NCBI GenBank assembly: GCA_046351325.1 | Contig: JAXLYR010000005.1 | Location: forward strand, 310,001 to 374,000 | Reading direction: 5' to 3' | Length of the DNA stretch: 64,000 bases | Source: Xiheicaenibacterium sp046351325 | Lineage (GTDB): Bacteria; Myxococcota_A; Polyangia; Polyangiales; Polyangiaceae | Shown: positions 62,710-64,000 of the stretch, one piece after another | Position numbering within the stretch: the first letter of the stretch is position 1 | Layout: every line of letters begins with the position of its first letter | Notes under the pieces: generated by a model | Seen by the model: only the letters and a program-made list of their open reading frames with translations | Told to the model about the DNA's origin: nothing | Databases searched by the model: none | Program-made: the position numbers and the translations under genes

Positions 62710-64000
62710 GCAACGGACCGCTCCGTCGATTGGGTCCTTATTGGATTGGGCGACAGCTCGGCGCTGGCGGAATGGGCGCGGTCCACCTCGCGATGCGCGT
62801 GGCCGACGGCGACTTCACCCGCGTGGTCGTCGCGAAGCGCGTGCTCGAAGGACAGATGTCCCCGTCGCGTCGCAAGTCGATCCTGCGCGAGGCGCGGCTC
62901 GCGAGCCGCTTGCGACACGCGAACGTCGTACCGAGCCTCGACGTGCTGACCGACGGCGACGACGTCTGGGTCATCTTCGAATACGTCGAGGGCGAGTCGC
63001 TCCTTCGCCTCTCCTATTCGCTTTGGAATCGCGACGAGGCCGTCCCGCTCGAGATCGCCGCCGCGATCGTGATTCAGGTGCTCGACGGTTTGGGCGCGGC
63101 GCACGACGCCGTCGGCGAGGACGGCGCGCCGCTGAAGATCGTGCACCGCGACGTGTCGCCCCACAACGTCATCGTCGGAACAGACGGGGTCGCGAGGATC
63201 ACCGACTTCGGAATAGCGTCCGCGAGCGGCGAGAGCACCACGGCCGCGGACGCCGAACACATCAAAGGCAAAGTCGCCTATCTCGCGCCGGAGCAGCTGC
63301 GCGGCCGCCCTGCCGATCACCGCGCCGATCTCTACGCCTCGGGCGTCTTGTTATGGGAGCTCATCGCGGGCAGGCACATGCTCGAGGGCGCGGCGACCGA
63401 GGTCCTCTTTCGAGCGATGGACTTCACCCCGGTCGCGCCCAGTACGGAGCGTGAGGGCGCGCCCACGATCCTCGACGCGGTGGTGCTGCGAGCGCTCTCG
63501 CGTTCGCCCGAAGACCGGTACCCGACAGCCGACGCGATGGCGCGCGCGATCGAAGAGGTCGTAAGGCCCGCGTCTGCGCGGACGGTGGCAGCGTGGGTCA
63601 AAGAGCTCGCCGGCCCAGCGCTGGCGCTTCGGGCCCGCGCGGTCTCGGAGCTCAATGAGGGTCGCGCGCCCGGACCACCCGCGCCGCGTGACTCGAGCCC
63701 ACGAGACGATGCGGCTCTCGAGGGCCCCGCGCCGGCCTCTACGGCGTTCTTCGACACGGACCGCAAGCGCGTCGTAGGCCGTCGGCTCCCGTGGCTCACG
63801 ATCGGCCTCGGCGTGCTCGCTGCCGGGCTCGCGATCTCGCTCGTCGTCGTGATGCGCAATCGCGGACCGAGCCGTCCCGACCTGAGCTCCACGTCCTCGG
63901 GAGATCCCCAATCGGAGGCCTCGGCCGTCGCCCTCCCGTCCACGGTCGCGCCGACCTCGACCTCGGTCACCTCGGTGTCGCCGCCGCTCGATACTGCGCT
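62706..64000 (+). CDS. Ser/Thr protein kinase with TM helix, 3' end outside window
   Basis: The gene starts with ATG inside the upstream stop (ATGA overlap) and has no stop before the window ends, so at least 431 codons are seen. The kinase domain (about 10-280) has LGAGGMGAVHLA, VVAKRVLE (the ATP-binding Lys), HRDVSPHNVIV (a Ser-Pro-His variant of KPEN that is common in myxobacterial kinases), RITDFGIAS, GKVAYLAPEQL and DLYASGVLLWEL. A Pro/Ala/Arg-rich linker leads to a membrane helix (LPWLTIGLGVLAAGLAISLVVVM, about 358-380) and a Ser/Thr/Pro-rich segment continuing beyond 64000. The extracytoplasmic part is cut off. Confidence 0.93.
   Translation, partial: MSNGPLRRLGPYWIGRQLGAGGMGAVHLAMRVADGDFTRVVVAKRVLEGQMSPSRRKSILREARLASRLRHANVVPSLDVLTDGDDVWVIFEYVEGESLLRLSYSLWNRDEAVPLEIAAAIVIQVLDGLGAAHDAVGEDGAPLKIVHRDVSPHNVIVGTDGVARITDFGIASASGESTTAADAEHIKGKVAYLAPEQLRGRPADHRADLYASGVLLWELIAGRHMLEGAATEVLFRAMDFTPVAPSTEREGAPTILDAVVLRALSRSPEDRYPTADAMARAIEEVVRPASARTVAAWVKELAGPALALRARAVSELNEGRAPGPPAPRDSSPRDDAALEGPAPASTAFFDTDRKRVVGRRLPWLTIGLGVLAAGLAISLVVVMRNRGPSRPDLSSTSSGDPQSEASAVALPSTVAPTSTSVTSVSPPLDTA

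Overview
The window looks like chromosomal DNA of a soil myxobacterium (Myxococcota, probably Polyangiales/Sorangiineae). The reasons are very high GC with strong third-position G/C bias, many Ser/Thr protein kinases, lipoproteins with Gly/Ala/Ser-rich linkers after the lipobox Cys, PEGA/TPR and TIG-repeat proteins, and orphan type VI secretion (T6SS) spike islands without the core sheath/baseplate genes. This placement is inference from gene content; no rRNA or marker gene is present.

Layout. 1-2407: a decayed, multiply frameshifted YhaN/SMC-like ATPase carrying a 72-bp tandem repeat expansion. 2459-9115: T6SS island 1 (small unknown gene, VgrG1, an M15/LAS-type peptidase cargo, a convergent zinc-ribbon membrane protein, a frameshifted pseudokinase/winged-helix regulator). 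9120-12009: a large lipoprotein, a 574-bp gap and an unknown gene. 12092-15144: Old Yellow Enzyme, TetR regulator and a coiled-coil protein, ending at a clear intrinsic terminator. 15403-20855: T6SS island 2 (VgrG2, metzincin-like cargo, small exported protein). 20903-26347: lipoprotein, His/Gly-rich Spy-like protein, Ser/Thr kinase and a six-TIG-repeat protein. 26456-31841: LysR regulator divergent from an RND efflux pump and its adaptor. 31838-38132: lipoprotein, LysR/metallo-beta-lactamase-fold pair, degenerate EAL protein and a PEGA/lipoprotein pair. 38107-45197: DUF2169-pseudokinase fusion, GH84 glycosidase, cytochrome c lipoprotein, Cys-rich lipoprotein and esterase/propeller lipoprotein. 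45198-52687: T6SS island 3 (VgrG3, HEXXH cargo and a LysM/TTR/PG-binding protein on the minus strand; PAAR, lipase-like protein and an unknown on the plus strand). 52701-64000: four more Ser/Thr kinases, one carrying an nSTAND-type NTPase, plus a WD40-like lipoprotein.

How the genes work together. Each VgrG is followed at once by a different zinc-peptidase-like cargo gene, and each VgrG ends in a TTR-like beta domain of the kind known in other bacteria to load effectors. The PAAR tip gene is followed by a predicted membrane-anchored alpha/beta hydrolase. DUF2169 is a T6SS-associated domain and is here fused to a dead kinase. The sheath, Hcp and ATPase genes must lie elsewhere. The kinases, pseudokinases and lipoproteins suggest an envelope-sensing region interleaved with the T6SS cargo islands. 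The most unusual items are the DUF2169-pseudokinase fusion, the three VgrG/metallopeptidase modules, the frameshifted pseudokinase-winged-helix regulator, and a kinase-nSTAND protein whose usual beta-propeller seems to sit in a separate lipoprotein gene nearby.
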